Shown here piece after piece: positions 48,301-55,985 of a DNA stretch of 64,000 bases. The stretch spans positions 62,001 through 126,000 of the forward strand of contig NZ_QLSU01000019.1 in NCBI RefSeq assembly GCF_003268775.1. The letters are read 5' to 3'. Source of the stretch: Paraburkholderia unamae. Its GTDB lineage: Bacteria > Pseudomonadota > Gammaproteobacteria > Burkholderiales > Burkholderiaceae. The translations under genes and the position numbers were made by a program. The first letter of the stretch is position 1. Every line of letters begins with the position of its first letter. The notes beneath the pieces were generated by a model that saw only the letters and a program-made list of their open reading frames with translations, had not been told where the DNA came from and made no database searches.

Positions 48301-48419
48301 GCGATTCAGCTGTCGTTGAACTGCTGATAAAAATCGGCTTGATCAAAAGCGAGGGTGGTTTCCTTGTCTATCGCGCGAACTCGCCAGATCCAATTTTTGC
48401 AATCGCCGACGATCTATGA
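42381..48419 (+). CDS. Giant P-loop ATPase (2012 aa), putative defence protein
   Basis: A 2012-residue cytoplasmic protein. Residues 1-1150 are mostly helical with no motif I recognise. About 1175-1320 form an alpha/beta region (KRIVIDCRSVLLMLEEQG, VIALVLAPGISTAMRNQIMDEF, AFVGIIVDDFDVMRMFG) with a nuclease- or sensor-like look. The NTPase follows: VFSGRKLGKSAF (residues 1347-1357, a Walker A in which Ser replaces the first Gly), Walker B NILLLLDEADAFV with D1442-E1443, and RVVLSGYRVTNTRDG. Winged-helix-like and further alpha/beta segments make up the rest. The stop overlaps the next gene (ATGA). Size and order suggest a STAND-like sensor. GC is visibly lower than in flanking genes. Confidence 0.75.
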   Translation: METAVTKKSITDLQSVFGDGPLRAVITEATASKAFQRFVSDRARRKLLEECIARNTSNSRRAIKNLPKPVPVLAQDIKKIPLHLLPEELLEFSLHHHFTSNHPEMLRDALSRVGQASDKNGNVKKFTEIDAKFKTAAALRELAENLAARYGVTRVGQYFAAASFCDPGLSFFFDAIAYLPNMGAVANGVAKRASDLSITDAPDTNAGKDISQQEPEDESPDLTMDPLWNASIGLSKRLNDLSGQLAKGVVSDPSEAIEVWKGLFTEVDSLRSLEGLSASSSIFELRSATAERLRRDDLLLLQRASYLRPVGDSAGTVEAVREITQMASILGNQLATQEVEKVDYELVRILRRIVAFIEDRQTSGLSQNLAEVSDLQATIATAFGTLPALAVVTGHVTIGAPDEKEQIANVENIGDGVPMDRVGADDSGDETTTESAEIVALDGSEMEGESSTACNESLTSEFEQQKADAAAVDITASLDADLKSGQSTENGIDDAQLKVSVPSGHENSGNSVREIELSSDCVGYSDFRTDHWINADGVVELAPWVNRRAHARALNEFSERVLSSKSLATAYISQLAVEMLSETPTIPSQLISDVADILSGDPVQECQVSRLAMLNGDVVQFHRSTRKLALTVEALLPANDIWAYRENIPTVLHAAQFSHPLITRIISALVNDAVEGSGTRALARRQISAASRASGRTHNSAAQFVAELKDSLESLGTVARRLRAEHCREAWRAFLRSGVESSIRAIIKTPSDALRPGPIALAEQQLRQSALQSFDDAGAKFEDRTRMDRAVQQVQQKLAALRQFLEDLHASDGSSEALSRFDFPSLDEIKKLASFEFSDPIEALCRDLLFSLSPRTQRVDPMLLRETDLMRWPALALHLGLDEPVSIQDFEFDARKVGSPVEASAVLLTPPFETTDGSDVAQTIKEHIFAVRRLDVMSMYLAEQSLNSAERSRLQRQLRAEGVDRADDAFRRLNEAWFQCESVGAPIANKMSSRIGEARAMLDQAEDATFSEALMLTAWVEHLREISERQTRLCADAIRAKVAQRNPELLEYIDGAIAERRYWELPLALDGIPSSLRQQYSTHSSRWTPWRERGEGANVRVREQLRALIDQVDEAPAKFLDAWLSDADAEESRRQLRRMFFDFASGDMSPLAKPLRRSRKDAPFDREIKQKRIVIDCRSVLLMLEEQGTNPSFVPQFHSFTSIVILSAPKATAVTSTNAAVLARWINSEVHGETQASSSSVIALVLAPGISTAMRNQIMDEFQRRQNAFVGIIVDDFDVMRMFGEQDAPPADIRPLLEIVVEQFSLSNAKSSPYSSQDGQHIRREMYVGRAGDAEALALSSRYTRVFSGRKLGKSAFLKSVADKYDGGVLPSGNRLSVLFVSIAGGDSDSYICDRITKELSVRFNVGPLNFNGRKSVADRLIGLIEYIIQNNTKVNILLLLDEADAFVEEQLRQYDREREKCLSFRLMKEVTQHVDAAELPRVRVVLSGYRVTNTRDGAWANAGEVLILPPLAQEEASKLIVTPLARLGIDAHAQADFIARRCGNQPAIINKLGDTLLKNLRDSSPNLRKEVLRLANAHVVTAFNDPSIADEVRTVMFNNFQGNPVGQIVFAAMLLAFSKLAPGFELPDAEDAVLTQIKAIDADLGWLEQRDPSMTGEIERQLNDFQDRKLVRRSETRGSVLYRLQVSHSLPILLAGDLPGQIKRAIHTLRGVHGYAIQPIRGVLSDAQIDAIKSASSTAGSPPLIVVTGSWVSALNDPRVGVADRIGISPSDTHDGSSAVKYGTVKAVLNASAAFVESVVGRREQVVLVTGGIDVARRVMLNRWDQSGTICWQSLSRVSAFGVRWWFERVRSYNFSASDGIERIISMTGCIPVLLQIVDRVMIDSLREEADVSNVQFSAIEEKIVSEISQSAHLLVSGPMDVRLEKREIEVLKMLCEMARELGRISLDDEFNEEYWVLAMDGKRPDFSPPRPSDSAVVELLIKIGLIKSEGGFLVYRANSPDPIFAIADDL

Positions 48420-49762
48420 CGATCCGGGCAAAATCGATCATTCTGGGGAGGTCATTAACTTGGGCCTTTCCCGGAGAAGGGGACTTGCATCGTTGGGCAA
48501 GTGAGACTCCGTGGAACAGCCGCGGCGGTATGATTGTGATTGCGGTTCGAGGGAAGGCAGACGTTAAGTCTGTTTTCACTTCGATAGAAGAAGAAGTACT
48601 GCGATATTCTCAAGGGCAACCAATAACCTGCGTCAAAATAAGCCTCTCCGAAGAATCACTTTCCCTCAAGGAATTTATCGGGGAACGTATAGGGTGGAAG
48701 GAGGAGAAAGGGTCGCACAGTTTTCGGGAAAGAGTTCGGATTCATCATGTCGACCTCGGTGCAAGCATTTACTTTGTTGAAACGGATAGTACCGAGGATA
48801 TCAGTGAAGCAGAGAATTGGATCGATCTTTTTTCGAAAGCAGGTGGCTCGACGCCCGTCTGCTTCGTCATTGTGTGCACCGAGGCGGTCGCGCAAGGTGC
48901 GGAACGTATCGTTAGTTTTACATCGGGCGGATTGGCCGAGCGATTGTTGTCGACTGCCGACGATCGCGACGAGCAGCATTTCTGGAACGAGTATGTAGTT
49001 CAGCGACTTGTTTGGGAGTCGGGTGGCTCACCGGGAATATTTGAGGTCATGGAGCGAACCTTCGTCGATCTTCGTGATTTAAACAGGAACGAAGCAACGC
49101 TTGAACGGGCTTTGGCCGCGGCATCGCGCAATTTGCATTCACAGCACCAGAGTTCTGTGGCGAATCTAATCGATAATTTCTCGAGCATTAATGGCAGAGG
49201 GCGCGGCGACAGGGATTCCTTAGTAGCCAGAGACTTAGAGTTACAGGGTATGCTATGGCGTCCCCGTGAGGTTGCTGGCTGGATACTTCCCGGTTGGGTC
49301 GCGAGGTCAATCGCTCCACAAAAGGCATTGACAGATCCGTGGCTACTTAGGCGAAGTCTTAGCTGTGCGTCGCTTGCCGGTGAGATTGTTGCACTATGCA
49401 CTGGTTTGGAGCTTAAGATTCGCCAACAGTATCTTAGGAATATGGAAATATCCTATGTGCCGAAGGATGCAGAAGAAAAATTAAATGAATGGGTCGCGGG
49501 AAGGGGAGACGAATTTGTTAGATATTCATCGATCATTTCCCTGAGGTGCGGTGAAAATGCAGGCGGATGGAATGACGCATGGGCTTTCGCTGACCTTGGC
49601 GAACTAGAATACGCGCTTCAGAGATCGACCTCCGCTAAATTGAGCGCGCCAGTTTTGAGGGCTCTAAATACTTTGCGGCGTGTTCGAAATTCGATTGCTC
49701 ATGGTCACCCTGTGTGCTGGAATCATGTGCGCGAGCTTCGTTCGATTACCGACATGGTTTGA
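48416..49762 (+). CDS. HEPN-motif protein coupled to the giant ATPase
   Basis: A 448-residue protein translated from an ATGA overlap with the ATPase gene. Residues 1-230 look like a degenerate NTPase-type alpha/beta domain (MIVIAVRGKADVKSVF, SIYFVETDSTEDISEAENWIDLF, VCFVIVCTEAVAQ) without a P-loop. The C-terminal 150 residues are helical and end with LNTLRRVRNSIAHGHPVCWNHV. R424-N-S-I-A-H429 fits the Rx4-6H catalytic motif of HEPN ribonucleases. I infer that it is an RNase effector controlled by the giant ATPase. No named family is recognised with confidence. Confidence 0.7.
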   Translation: MTIRAKSIILGRSLTWAFPGEGDLHRWASETPWNSRGGMIVIAVRGKADVKSVFTSIEEEVLRYSQGQPITCVKISLSEESLSLKEFIGERIGWKEEKGSHSFRERVRIHHVDLGASIYFVETDSTEDISEAENWIDLFSKAGGSTPVCFVIVCTEAVAQGAERIVSFTSGGLAERLLSTADDRDEQHFWNEYVVQRLVWESGGSPGIFEVMERTFVDLRDLNRNEATLERALAAASRNLHSQHQSSVANLIDNFSSINGRGRGDRDSLVARDLELQGMLWRPREVAGWILPGWVARSIAPQKALTDPWLLRRSLSCASLAGEIVALCTGLELKIRQQYLRNMEISYVPKDAEEKLNEWVAGRGDEFVRYSSIISLRCGENAGGWNDAWAFADLGELEYALQRSTSAKLSAPVLRALNTLRRVRNSIAHGHPVCWNHVRELRSITDMV

Positions 49763-50063
49763 GAGGGCACGTATCGAACGTGAAGAGAGTTTCTTGAGTG
49801 TGCGGGTTCTTATGCAACCCAGATGTGGTCAACGACGATCAATTGATGTTCGTTGATTCTGTATGAAGACACTGCATCTCGATGGGAGCGATGCAGTGTC
49901 GACCCGGAAGGGGCATATGAGCGCACCGCCGCGTGCGACGGCTGCTATCGTCGAGGTTGCGGCCTTAGGGGCTGTCGCCAGCGGTATCAAGCTCGCGTGC
50001 GGTGGTATTGCTCAGTATTCACAAACCCTGAGTTTACATTACGCAGTTTTGTCCTTCGAAAAA
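49763..50063. other. Intergenic region with a perfect hairpin
   Basis: A 301-bp gap between the convergent HEPN-protein gene (+) and WYL gene (-). It contains an 11-bp perfect inverted repeat GACACTGCATC (49867-49877) and GATGCAGTGTC (49889-49899) with an 11-base loop, probably a terminator, though no T-run follows. No convincing small gene. Confidence 0.5.
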
Positions 50064-51059
50064 CTACGCTTGTCCAGGGGTAGGTAAGAGCGCCTTGATT
50101 TCATCGAGGTTGGCAATGACCAACTGTCGTTCACCGTCTCGCGGTACACCATTTGGCTCAAAGTTGAGCGAGCGTAGTGTGTAAAACAGCATGGCCTGGC
50201 GACAGATAATTTTTGTTGTGCCGTCCGTCATGCCGTAGTCGACCTCGACACCTTTGCGCTGCGCCTGAGTTAGCGCGGAGTTTGGCTTGAGCACCAGATC
50301 GACGTTGGTGTTCCACTCGATGTCGTCCACTGGGTCGATGGATGACGGTTTGGAATGCCCAGCCGACAAAATCCGCCCAAATACAAAGTCTCTAAAACCG
50401 CTACGCAGATGACAGTACGCGCGAACATGCCATCGTGTGCCATCGTATGCGAACGAGTGAGGGCTGATATAGCGCAATTGTTCCTCGTCGCGCGCAATCG
50501 ACTGGTAACGGATTTCTAGCATGCATCGTTCGGCGATGGCGCGGAGCATTAGCGATAACGTGTTAGCTTCGATGGTCCGCGACGGTAAAGGTACCGATGC
50601 AACAGGAGGGCGCAGGGACATAAATGTTTGTTCGTCAGCCAGAATCTTTCGCTCGAGGGCTAACAATTGCGAAAGGTATTGCCTCGCACCGGTTATGGAG
50701 AAGGCTGGGGAGAACTCAGTCGTGGCGACATAAGTGCGCGAGCTCGCATCGTATTCAAGGTTAGTTGGGGCCATATCGATGTAGCGCGATATGTCGGCTG
50801 AGGCTTGCGGTACGGAGATTTTAAAAAATTCGGTTAAGTCGCGTCGATTGATCCGTCGCTCCCACTGGAGTCGGAAGTCGATGAAGTGCAGTCGACGTTC
50901 TTGGCCCCATCGGACTGCGCTGGCCGCGCCGCCACGCGTGCTTTCGCGCGGGTTCTCGGTTGCGTGCGCCGCGAGGAAGTCGCGCTCCGGCTCCTGCTTC
51001 CTATCGGGCTGGTGGGGCGCGATCCGGGCCTGGCGCGGAAGTTTTCTTTGGTTCGACAT
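50064..51059 (-). CDS. BrxR/CapW-like WYL-domain transcriptional repressor
   Basis: A 331-residue regulator starting at ATG 51059 (MSNQRKLPRQARIAP). An N-terminal winged helix (WGQERRLHFIDFRLQWERRINRRDLTEFFKISVPQASADISRYIDMAPTNLEYD) has the exact layout of BrxR/CapW, repressors of BREX and CBASS loci. It is followed by a WYL domain (LMLRAIAERCMLEIRYQSIARDEEQLRYISPHSFAYDGTRWHVRAYCHLRSGFRDFVFGRI) and a C-terminal WCX domain. WYL proteins of this type bind a nucleic-acid-like ligand and release repression during infection. It is divergent from the MBL/membrane-protein pair. A longer upstream frame is rejected because it reads through the operators. Confidence 0.85.
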   Translation of the reverse strand: MSNQRKLPRQARIAPHQPDRKQEPERDFLAAHATENPRESTRGGAASAVRWGQERRLHFIDFRLQWERRINRRDLTEFFKISVPQASADISRYIDMAPTNLEYDASSRTYVATTEFSPAFSITGARQYLSQLLALERKILADEQTFMSLRPPVASVPLPSRTIEANTLSLMLRAIAERCMLEIRYQSIARDEEQLRYISPHSFAYDGTRWHVRAYCHLRSGFRDFVFGRILSAGHSKPSSIDPVDDIEWNTNVDLVLKPNSALTQAQRKGVEVDYGMTDGTTKIICRQAMLFYTLRSLNFEPNGVPRDGERQLVIANLDEIKALLPTPGQA

Positions 51060-51111
51060 TGTCCGTATAGTTAGTTGACGGATGAAAAAAGTGTACGTAT
51101 AGTAACTGTAC
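51060..51111. promoter_or_regulatory. Putative BrxR-type operators upstream of the WYL gene
   Basis: Two similar 14-base boxes, TGTCCGTATAGTTA (51060-51073) and TGTACGTATAGTAA (51092-51105), are 32 bp apart, about three helical turns. Each box is the left half of an imperfect palindrome with an 11-base spacer: TCCGT (51062-51066)/ACGGA (51078-51082) and GTAC (51093-51096)/GTAC (51108-51111). They sit directly before the repressor start, as expected for autoregulation. Confidence 0.6.
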
Positions 51112-51208
51112 TGGCTAACGAGACCCACCGCAAGGTCTGGTTTGCGAGTTTGCACCTACCGCGGGGCGTCAACGCAGTAGTCGCGGACCATCTATGGATT
51201 GCCAAAGT

Positions 51209-51368
51209 CATGACCAGGTTTTTTGGGGACGACTTTAAGGCGGTCTCTCGTCGGATGGTGAAAGGAATGTATCAGCGGGCCAGGTGCAGAGAACGCGTTG
51301 AGCGTGGCGCACGAAAATTAGTTTCGTCTGAATTTATGATCAGGACTGCTAATTGGAAGATTGTTTAG
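51209..51368 (+). CDS. Possible small protein before the MBL gene
   Basis: An in-frame ATG at 51209 gives about 52 residues (MTRFFGDDFKAVSRRMVKGMYQRARCRERVERG...), basic and helical. An earlier TTG at 51075 would extend it to 97 residues but through the operators. No ribosome site or family recognised. It may be chance. Confidence 0.2.
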
Positions 51369-51406
51369 TATTTCTTATATTCGATAACTAAATAGAAGAG
51401 GAAATA

Positions 51407-52492
51407 ATGGTTACTGGAATTGAAATCGACTTCTTGCCTGTTGGTGAGGGGGAACACAGTGGTGACGCGATTGCTGTGCGTTGGACGGAAGGCGGCAAAC
51501 ATAAAGTCATGCTCTACGACGGCGGTACAAAAAACTACGGCCGCCCGCTTGTCGAGCATGTGAAACGACATTTCGGGACGACCCATGTCGACTATGTCGT
51601 GAACTCTCATCCTGACAACGACCACGCAGGTGGACTGCTGTACGTTTTGGAGAACCTGACGGTCGGTGAACTTTGGATTCACCAACCGTGGAACTACAGC
51701 GAGCATATTCGCCGCTATTTCCGTGATCAACGTATCACGGATGAGAGTTTGGCGCGCCGCCTACAGGAGAAGATGGCAGCAGCGTACGCTCTCGAGGTAT
51801 GCGCAGAAAAGAAGCAGATTCCGGTTTATGAGCCTTTCGCTGGCTGCCAGATTGGCATCTTTACGGTGCTATCGCCGGATATGGCGCGGTATGTTCACGA
51901 ACTGATTCCAGAGTTCGAAAAGGCGCCGGAGCTCGTTAAAACCGAAGCGACCCTCCTTGGTGCCGCGGCCGACTTCTTCAAAAAGGCGATGGGTTCGGTT
52001 GCTGATGTCTGGGATAAGGAGTATTTGCCGGACACGGTCGAAACGTCAGCTGAGAACGAAAGCAGCGCTATCCTTTTCGCGACGGTGGGCACGAACGGAT
52101 ATCTGTTGACCGGTGATGCAGGTATAGATTCGCTGCGGGCCGCTGGGGAGTATGCGGCTAAGCGAGGTATCGATTTGCCGAAGCAGGTAACGTTCGCGCA
52201 GATTCCGCACCACGGCGGCCGTCATAACGTCTCGACCGAGACCCTTGACATTCTGTTTGGGCCGCGACTCGCTCAGCGACCCGAACAAGCTTGGCGCACT
52301 GCTTTTGTCTCGGCGTCCGAGAAGGCTCCTCGCCATCCGAAGAAAGTTGTCACCAACGCGTTCAAGCGCCGAGGATTCAAGGTGGGCCAGACGAAGGGCA
52401 AGAGTATCTGGCACTTCTCGCCTGGCATGCCTCGCCGTGAGGGATATTCTGCGTTGACCTACTTGCCGTTTTACGACGAGGTGGAAGAATGA
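51407..52492 (+). CDS. MBL-fold metallo-hydrolase (ComEC-like type), defence-associated
   Basis: A 361-residue metallo-beta-lactamase-fold hydrolase. The metal motif HPDNDH (H68-P-D70-N-D72-H73, HxDxDH type) follows HVDYVVNS. Later metal ligands are in YLLTGDAGIDSL and IPHHGGRHN. The order resembles the C-terminal hydrolase domain of ComEC/Rec2 and stand-alone relatives that act on nucleic acids or nucleotides. Its stop overlaps the start of a membrane-protein gene (ATGA), and the BrxR-like repressor is divergent, so this looks like a two-gene effector module. Confidence 0.82.
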   Translation: MVTGIEIDFLPVGEGEHSGDAIAVRWTEGGKHKVMLYDGGTKNYGRPLVEHVKRHFGTTHVDYVVNSHPDNDHAGGLLYVLENLTVGELWIHQPWNYSEHIRRYFRDQRITDESLARRLQEKMAAAYALEVCAEKKQIPVYEPFAGCQIGIFTVLSPDMARYVHELIPEFEKAPELVKTEATLLGAAADFFKKAMGSVADVWDKEYLPDTVETSAENESSAILFATVGTNGYLLTGDAGIDSLRAAGEYAAKRGIDLPKQVTFAQIPHHGGRHNVSTETLDILFGPRLAQRPEQAWRTAFVSASEKAPRHPKKVVTNAFKRRGFKVGQTKGKSIWHFSPGMPRREGYSALTYLPFYDEVEE

Positions 52493-53328
52493 GTGACGTC
52501 AGAGAATTCCCCGCTACGGTCGTCGACGCGATTTTGAAGTTCGGCGACCGCTATGAGCGCACCGCGCGGCTTTATCCGGCTCTGCTCGTCTTGGCGCCCC
52601 TCGTAGTTACAGTAATTTCACTATACGGACAGGTGCTGGGCATTCTGGGTACGGTCGCCACATCTCTGGTGGCGTGCGGCGGCTTGGTTCTTTTGGCTGA
52701 TTTCGCTCGGAATCGAGGCAAAGAACGCGAGAAGCACCTCTGGGACAAGTGGGGTGGTGCGCCCAGCACGCAACTGCTGCGCCACACCAATAACGCCGTC
52801 GATATTGTATCGAAGGAGCGCTATCACCACTTTTTGTCCAGGAAAATTGGGAAGGTGTTTCCTTCAGCCGACGAGGAAAAGAACGACCCCGCTGCCGCAG
52901 ACGCGATTTACGCTTCTGCAAGCAATTGGCTGCGACAAGCAACGCGGGATGAGAAAACGTATCGGTTGCTGATGAACGACAACATTTCGTATGGTTTTCG
53001 GCGAAACAGTTTTGCCATGCGCCGTCTGGGAGTTACCGTATGCGTCGCTGTGGGCGCCTGGGTTCTACTGCGCCATGGCGCCTCCGAGCTTGTGGTTCAC
53101 ATGCATACTGCTAAAAACGCCGAAAATCTCTTTTCGGCAGGGGAATCGACCTCACTCGCCGTTGCGTTCTTACTCTTGTTGGCATGGATTGGATTCTTCA
53201 ACGAGGCGGCTGTTCGTGGCGCGGCGTTTTCATATGCCGACAAGCTGATGCTGGCCTGTGAAAGTCTGCTGGCCTCCGAAAGTAAAGGCCGGAAGCCGCG
53301 GAGCACTTTGAAGCCGGCCTGTACATAG
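52489..53328 (+). CDS. Predicted membrane protein coupled to the MBL hydrolase
   Basis: A 279-residue protein with four predicted membrane segments: two near residues 27-70 (PALLVLAPLVVTVISLY, TVATSLVACGGLVLLADF), and two in the C-terminal third (LGVTVCVAVGAWVLL, STSLAVAFLLLLAWIGFF). The long soluble part between them is charged (HLWDKWGGAPSTQLLRHTN...). The layout recalls membrane effectors of defence systems but no family was recognised. Gene coupling by ATGA suggests a complex or toxin-control relation with the hydrolase. Confidence 0.75.
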   Translation: MSDVREFPATVVDAILKFGDRYERTARLYPALLVLAPLVVTVISLYGQVLGILGTVATSLVACGGLVLLADFARNRGKEREKHLWDKWGGAPSTQLLRHTNNAVDIVSKERYHHFLSRKIGKVFPSADEEKNDPAAADAIYASASNWLRQATRDEKTYRLLMNDNISYGFRRNSFAMRRLGVTVCVAVGAWVLLRHGASELVVHMHTAKNAENLFSAGESTSLAVAFLLLLAWIGFFNEAAVRGAAFSYADKLMLACESLLASESKGRKPRSTLKPACT

Positions 53329-53431
53329 CGAATGTGTCTTGAAGCACTGTTCTCGTCCACGAGGTTCGTCCCTTGTGATAGAAGGGCGTCCAGCGTCAAT
53401 CTGAAACTACGAGAATTCTGCCGATGGCGTG

Positions 53432-53437
53432 CTCTGG
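53432..53437 (+). repeat. Left copy of 6-bp target duplication (CTCTGG)
   Basis: CTCTGG immediately precedes the left IS21 end TGTGTATTCCGG and is repeated at 56396-56401 immediately after the right end. IS21 elements usually duplicate 4-8 bp. Confidence 0.85.
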
Positions 53438-53652
53438 TGTGTATTCCGGCCCAACGTGACCGAGCATTCCGATTGATCGTGACCGGTCATTCCGGGCGAA
53501 CGTGACCGATTTCCCGGGCTTTCCGGAATCCGCGGTCACGATGCCGGAATCGGCGGTCACGATACCGGAATGGTGTCGTACAGCGCCGTAACGGTGTTAC
53601 GCATATCCACAACCTCGACGGGTACGCTGCCAGATTTTTTGTCTGGACAAGC

Positions 53653-55176
53653 ATGCCCGCACCGAGGATCGCTATGCGTAAAATCAAGGAAGTACTGCGT
53701 CTGAAACTTGACGCCAGGTTGTCTCACGAGCAGATCGCTGCCGCCCTCGATCTGTCCAAAGGCGTCGTGACCAAATACGTTGGCCTGGCCGCTGCAGCCG
53801 GGCTGGACTGGGCCGCTGTCCAGTCGCTCGACGACGTGACGCTGGAGCGGCGCCTGTTGGCCTCCCCCGAGAAGCCGCGTCATCATGTGCAGCCCGACTT
53901 CGGGCGCATCCATCACGAACTGCGACGCAAGGGCGTGACGCTCATGCTGCTGTGGGAGGAGTACCGGGCCGAGTACGCCGAGCGTCAGACCTACGGCTAT
54001 TCGCAGTTCTGTGAGAACTACCGGCACTTCGCCAAACGGCTCAAGCGCTCCATGCGGCAGATCCACCGCGGCGGCGAGAAACTGTTCATCGACTTCGCCG
54101 GCCCGACTCTCGCTCTAGCCGATGGCGGTCGCGCCCATATCTACGTCGCCGCGATGGGCGCGTCCGGCTATACGTTCGCCTGCGCCACCGAACGCGAAAC
54201 GATGGCCGACTGGCTCGACTCGACGGCGCGGACCCTGGCCTTTTATGGTGGCGTGCCGGCACTGATCGTGCCCGACAATCCCCGCGCCCTGATCCCCGAG
54301 GCGAACCGTTACGAGCCGCGCGCTAACGACACCGTGCTCGACTTCGCCCGGCATTACTGCACCTCGTTTCTTCCGGCGCGCCCCTATCATCCACAGGACA
54401 AGGCCAAGGCGGAATCGGCCGTGCAGGTCGTCGAGCGCTGGATCCTCGCCCGCCTGCGTCACCAGCGCTTTGCCAGCGTACACGAGGTGAACCGGGCGAT
54501 TGCCCCGCTGCTGCAGCGGCTCAACGACCACCCGTTCCAGAAACTGCCCGGCAGCCGTGCCAGCGCCTTTGCCCAGCTGGATGCGCCGGCGCTGTCGCCG
54601 TTGCCAGCACAACGTTACGAGCTGGCCACCTTCAAGACCGTCAAGGTGCACATCGACTATCACGTCGAGGTCGACCAGCATCGTTACAGCGTGCCGCATG
54701 CGTTGGTTGGGCAGTCCCTGGAGGCTCGCGTGACGCGCACCACTGTCGAACTCCTGCATCGCGGGCAACGAGTCGCCTGTCATGCCCACAGCTCGCAAGT
54801 CGGCAAATTCTCCACGGTCAACGAGCACATGCCGGCCGCTCACCGTGCCCACCGCGAGTGGAGCCCGCAACGCCTGATCGACTGGGGGCAGCGCATCGGC
54901 CCGGCCACGGCGGAAGTCGTCACGCGGCACCTGGCCGAGCACAAGCATCCGGAGCATGGCAACCGCGCCTGCCTAGGCTTGCTGTCGCTGGCCAAGCGTT
55001 ATGGCCGCTCAAGGCTGGAAGCCGCCTGCATGCTGGCGCTGCAGCTGGGCGCCTGCAAATACCGGCATGTGCGCAACATCCTGGCTAACAACCGCGATCA
55101 AAGCGCACCGGCTCCCGCCCGCGACTGGGTCAGCCCCGATCACACGCACGTGCGCGGCCCCGGCTATTATCAATAA
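53653..55176 (+). CDS. istA: IS21 family transposase IstA
   Basis: A 507-residue transposase; a second start at 53674 (MRKIKEVLRLKLDARLSHEQIAAALDLSKGVVTKYV) is equally likely and begins at the N-terminal helix-turn-helix. The DDE catalytic core shows KLFIDFAGPTL (first Asp), LIVPDNPRALI (second Asp) and KAKAESAVQVVERW (Glu). A C-terminal beta domain follows. It lies 10 bp before istB. Intact length suggests an active enzyme, but its helper gene is interrupted. Confidence 0.93.
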   Translation: MPAPRIAMRKIKEVLRLKLDARLSHEQIAAALDLSKGVVTKYVGLAAAAGLDWAAVQSLDDVTLERRLLASPEKPRHHVQPDFGRIHHELRRKGVTLMLLWEEYRAEYAERQTYGYSQFCENYRHFAKRLKRSMRQIHRGGEKLFIDFAGPTLALADGGRAHIYVAAMGASGYTFACATERETMADWLDSTARTLAFYGGVPALIVPDNPRALIPEANRYEPRANDTVLDFARHYCTSFLPARPYHPQDKAKAESAVQVVERWILARLRHQRFASVHEVNRAIAPLLQRLNDHPFQKLPGSRASAFAQLDAPALSPLPAQRYELATFKTVKVHIDYHVEVDQHRYSVPHALVGQSLEARVTRTTVELLHRGQRVACHAHSSQVGKFSTVNEHMPAAHRAHREWSPQRLIDWGQRIGPATAEVVTRHLAEHKHPEHGNRACLGLLSLAKRYGRSRLEAACMLALQLGACKYRHVRNILANNRDQSAPAPARDWVSPDHTHVRGPGYYQ

Positions 55177-55186
55177 GGATAACGAC

Positions 55187-55978
55187 ATGATGATGCATCA
55201 CACCCTTGCCCACCTGCGCACCCTGAAACTGGAGGGCCTCGCCGGCGCGCTGGAGGAACAACTCATCCAGCCGGGACTGGCGAACCTGAGCTTCGAGGAA
55301 CGGCTCACGATGCTGGTGGACCGCGAGGTCCATCACCGCAACGAGCGCTAGCTGACGCGCCTGTTGAAGAACGCCCGGCTCAAATATGGGCAGGCGACGT
55401 TGGAAGATCTCGACAGCCGGGCCGGCCGGGGCGTCGACCGCTCTCAGATCATGAGCCTGGCCATGGGTGAGTGGGTCAGCGCAGGCCACTGCATCCTGAT
55501 CACCGGACCGACGGGCGTCGGCAAGTCCTGGTTGGCTTGCGCACTGGCGCAGTATGCGTGCCGACGCGGCCACTCCGCGCTGTATCAGCGCGTGCCACGC
55601 CTGCCCGAAGAGCTGCGCATCCGCCACGGCAGCGGGGCGTTCGGCAAATGGCTGCTTCAACTGGCCAAAACCGACGTCGTTGTCCTGAACGACTGGGGCA
55701 TGGGTGCCATCGACAGTATGACCCGCTCCGACCTGCTGGAAGTCGTCGACGACCGGGCCGGGCGCAAAGCCACCATCATCACATCACAACTGCCGATCGA
55801 GTACTGGCACGCGTGGATCGGCGACGCCACGATAGCCGATGCCATGCTCGACCGGCTGATGCAGCACCATCACCGCATTACGCTGACCGGCGATTCGCTG
55901 CGCCCGAGAAAGGCTCAGTCAGTACAGGGTGGCGAAGCAGGCATCGCCGCACCGATCGTCGTTGGCGCACAGGGATAA
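55187..55978 (+). pseudogene. istB: IS21 helper ATPase IstB with in-frame amber codon
   Basis: A full IstB reading frame (263 codons) interrupted by TAG at 55349-55351, codon 55, between HHRNER and LTRLLKNARLKYG; CAG to TAG is the simplest origin. Beyond it the Walker A GPTGVGKSWLACALA and DVVVLNDWGMGAI segments are intact. Without IstB, IS21 transposition is normally very inefficient, so this copy is probably immobile unless the stop is suppressed or another copy supplies IstB. Confidence 0.88.
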
Positions 55979-55985
55979 AGAAGAA

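Noticed and set aside
49853..50087. Two overlapping small frames after the HEPN-protein gene
   Set aside because: No ribosome site or motif, and they cover the 11-bp perfect hairpin, which is more simply a terminator.
51075..51368. A 97-codon frame from TTG upstream of the MBL gene
   Set aside because: It reads through the paired operators and lacks a ribosome site. Only the part from ATG 51209 is kept, as a very weak candidate.
42381..52492. Reading the giant ATPase and the MBL hydrolase as one AVAST type I locus
   Set aside because: The MBL gene is in a separate unit, divergent from the WYL repressor, and coupled to a membrane protein. Gene order and orientation do not support a single operon.
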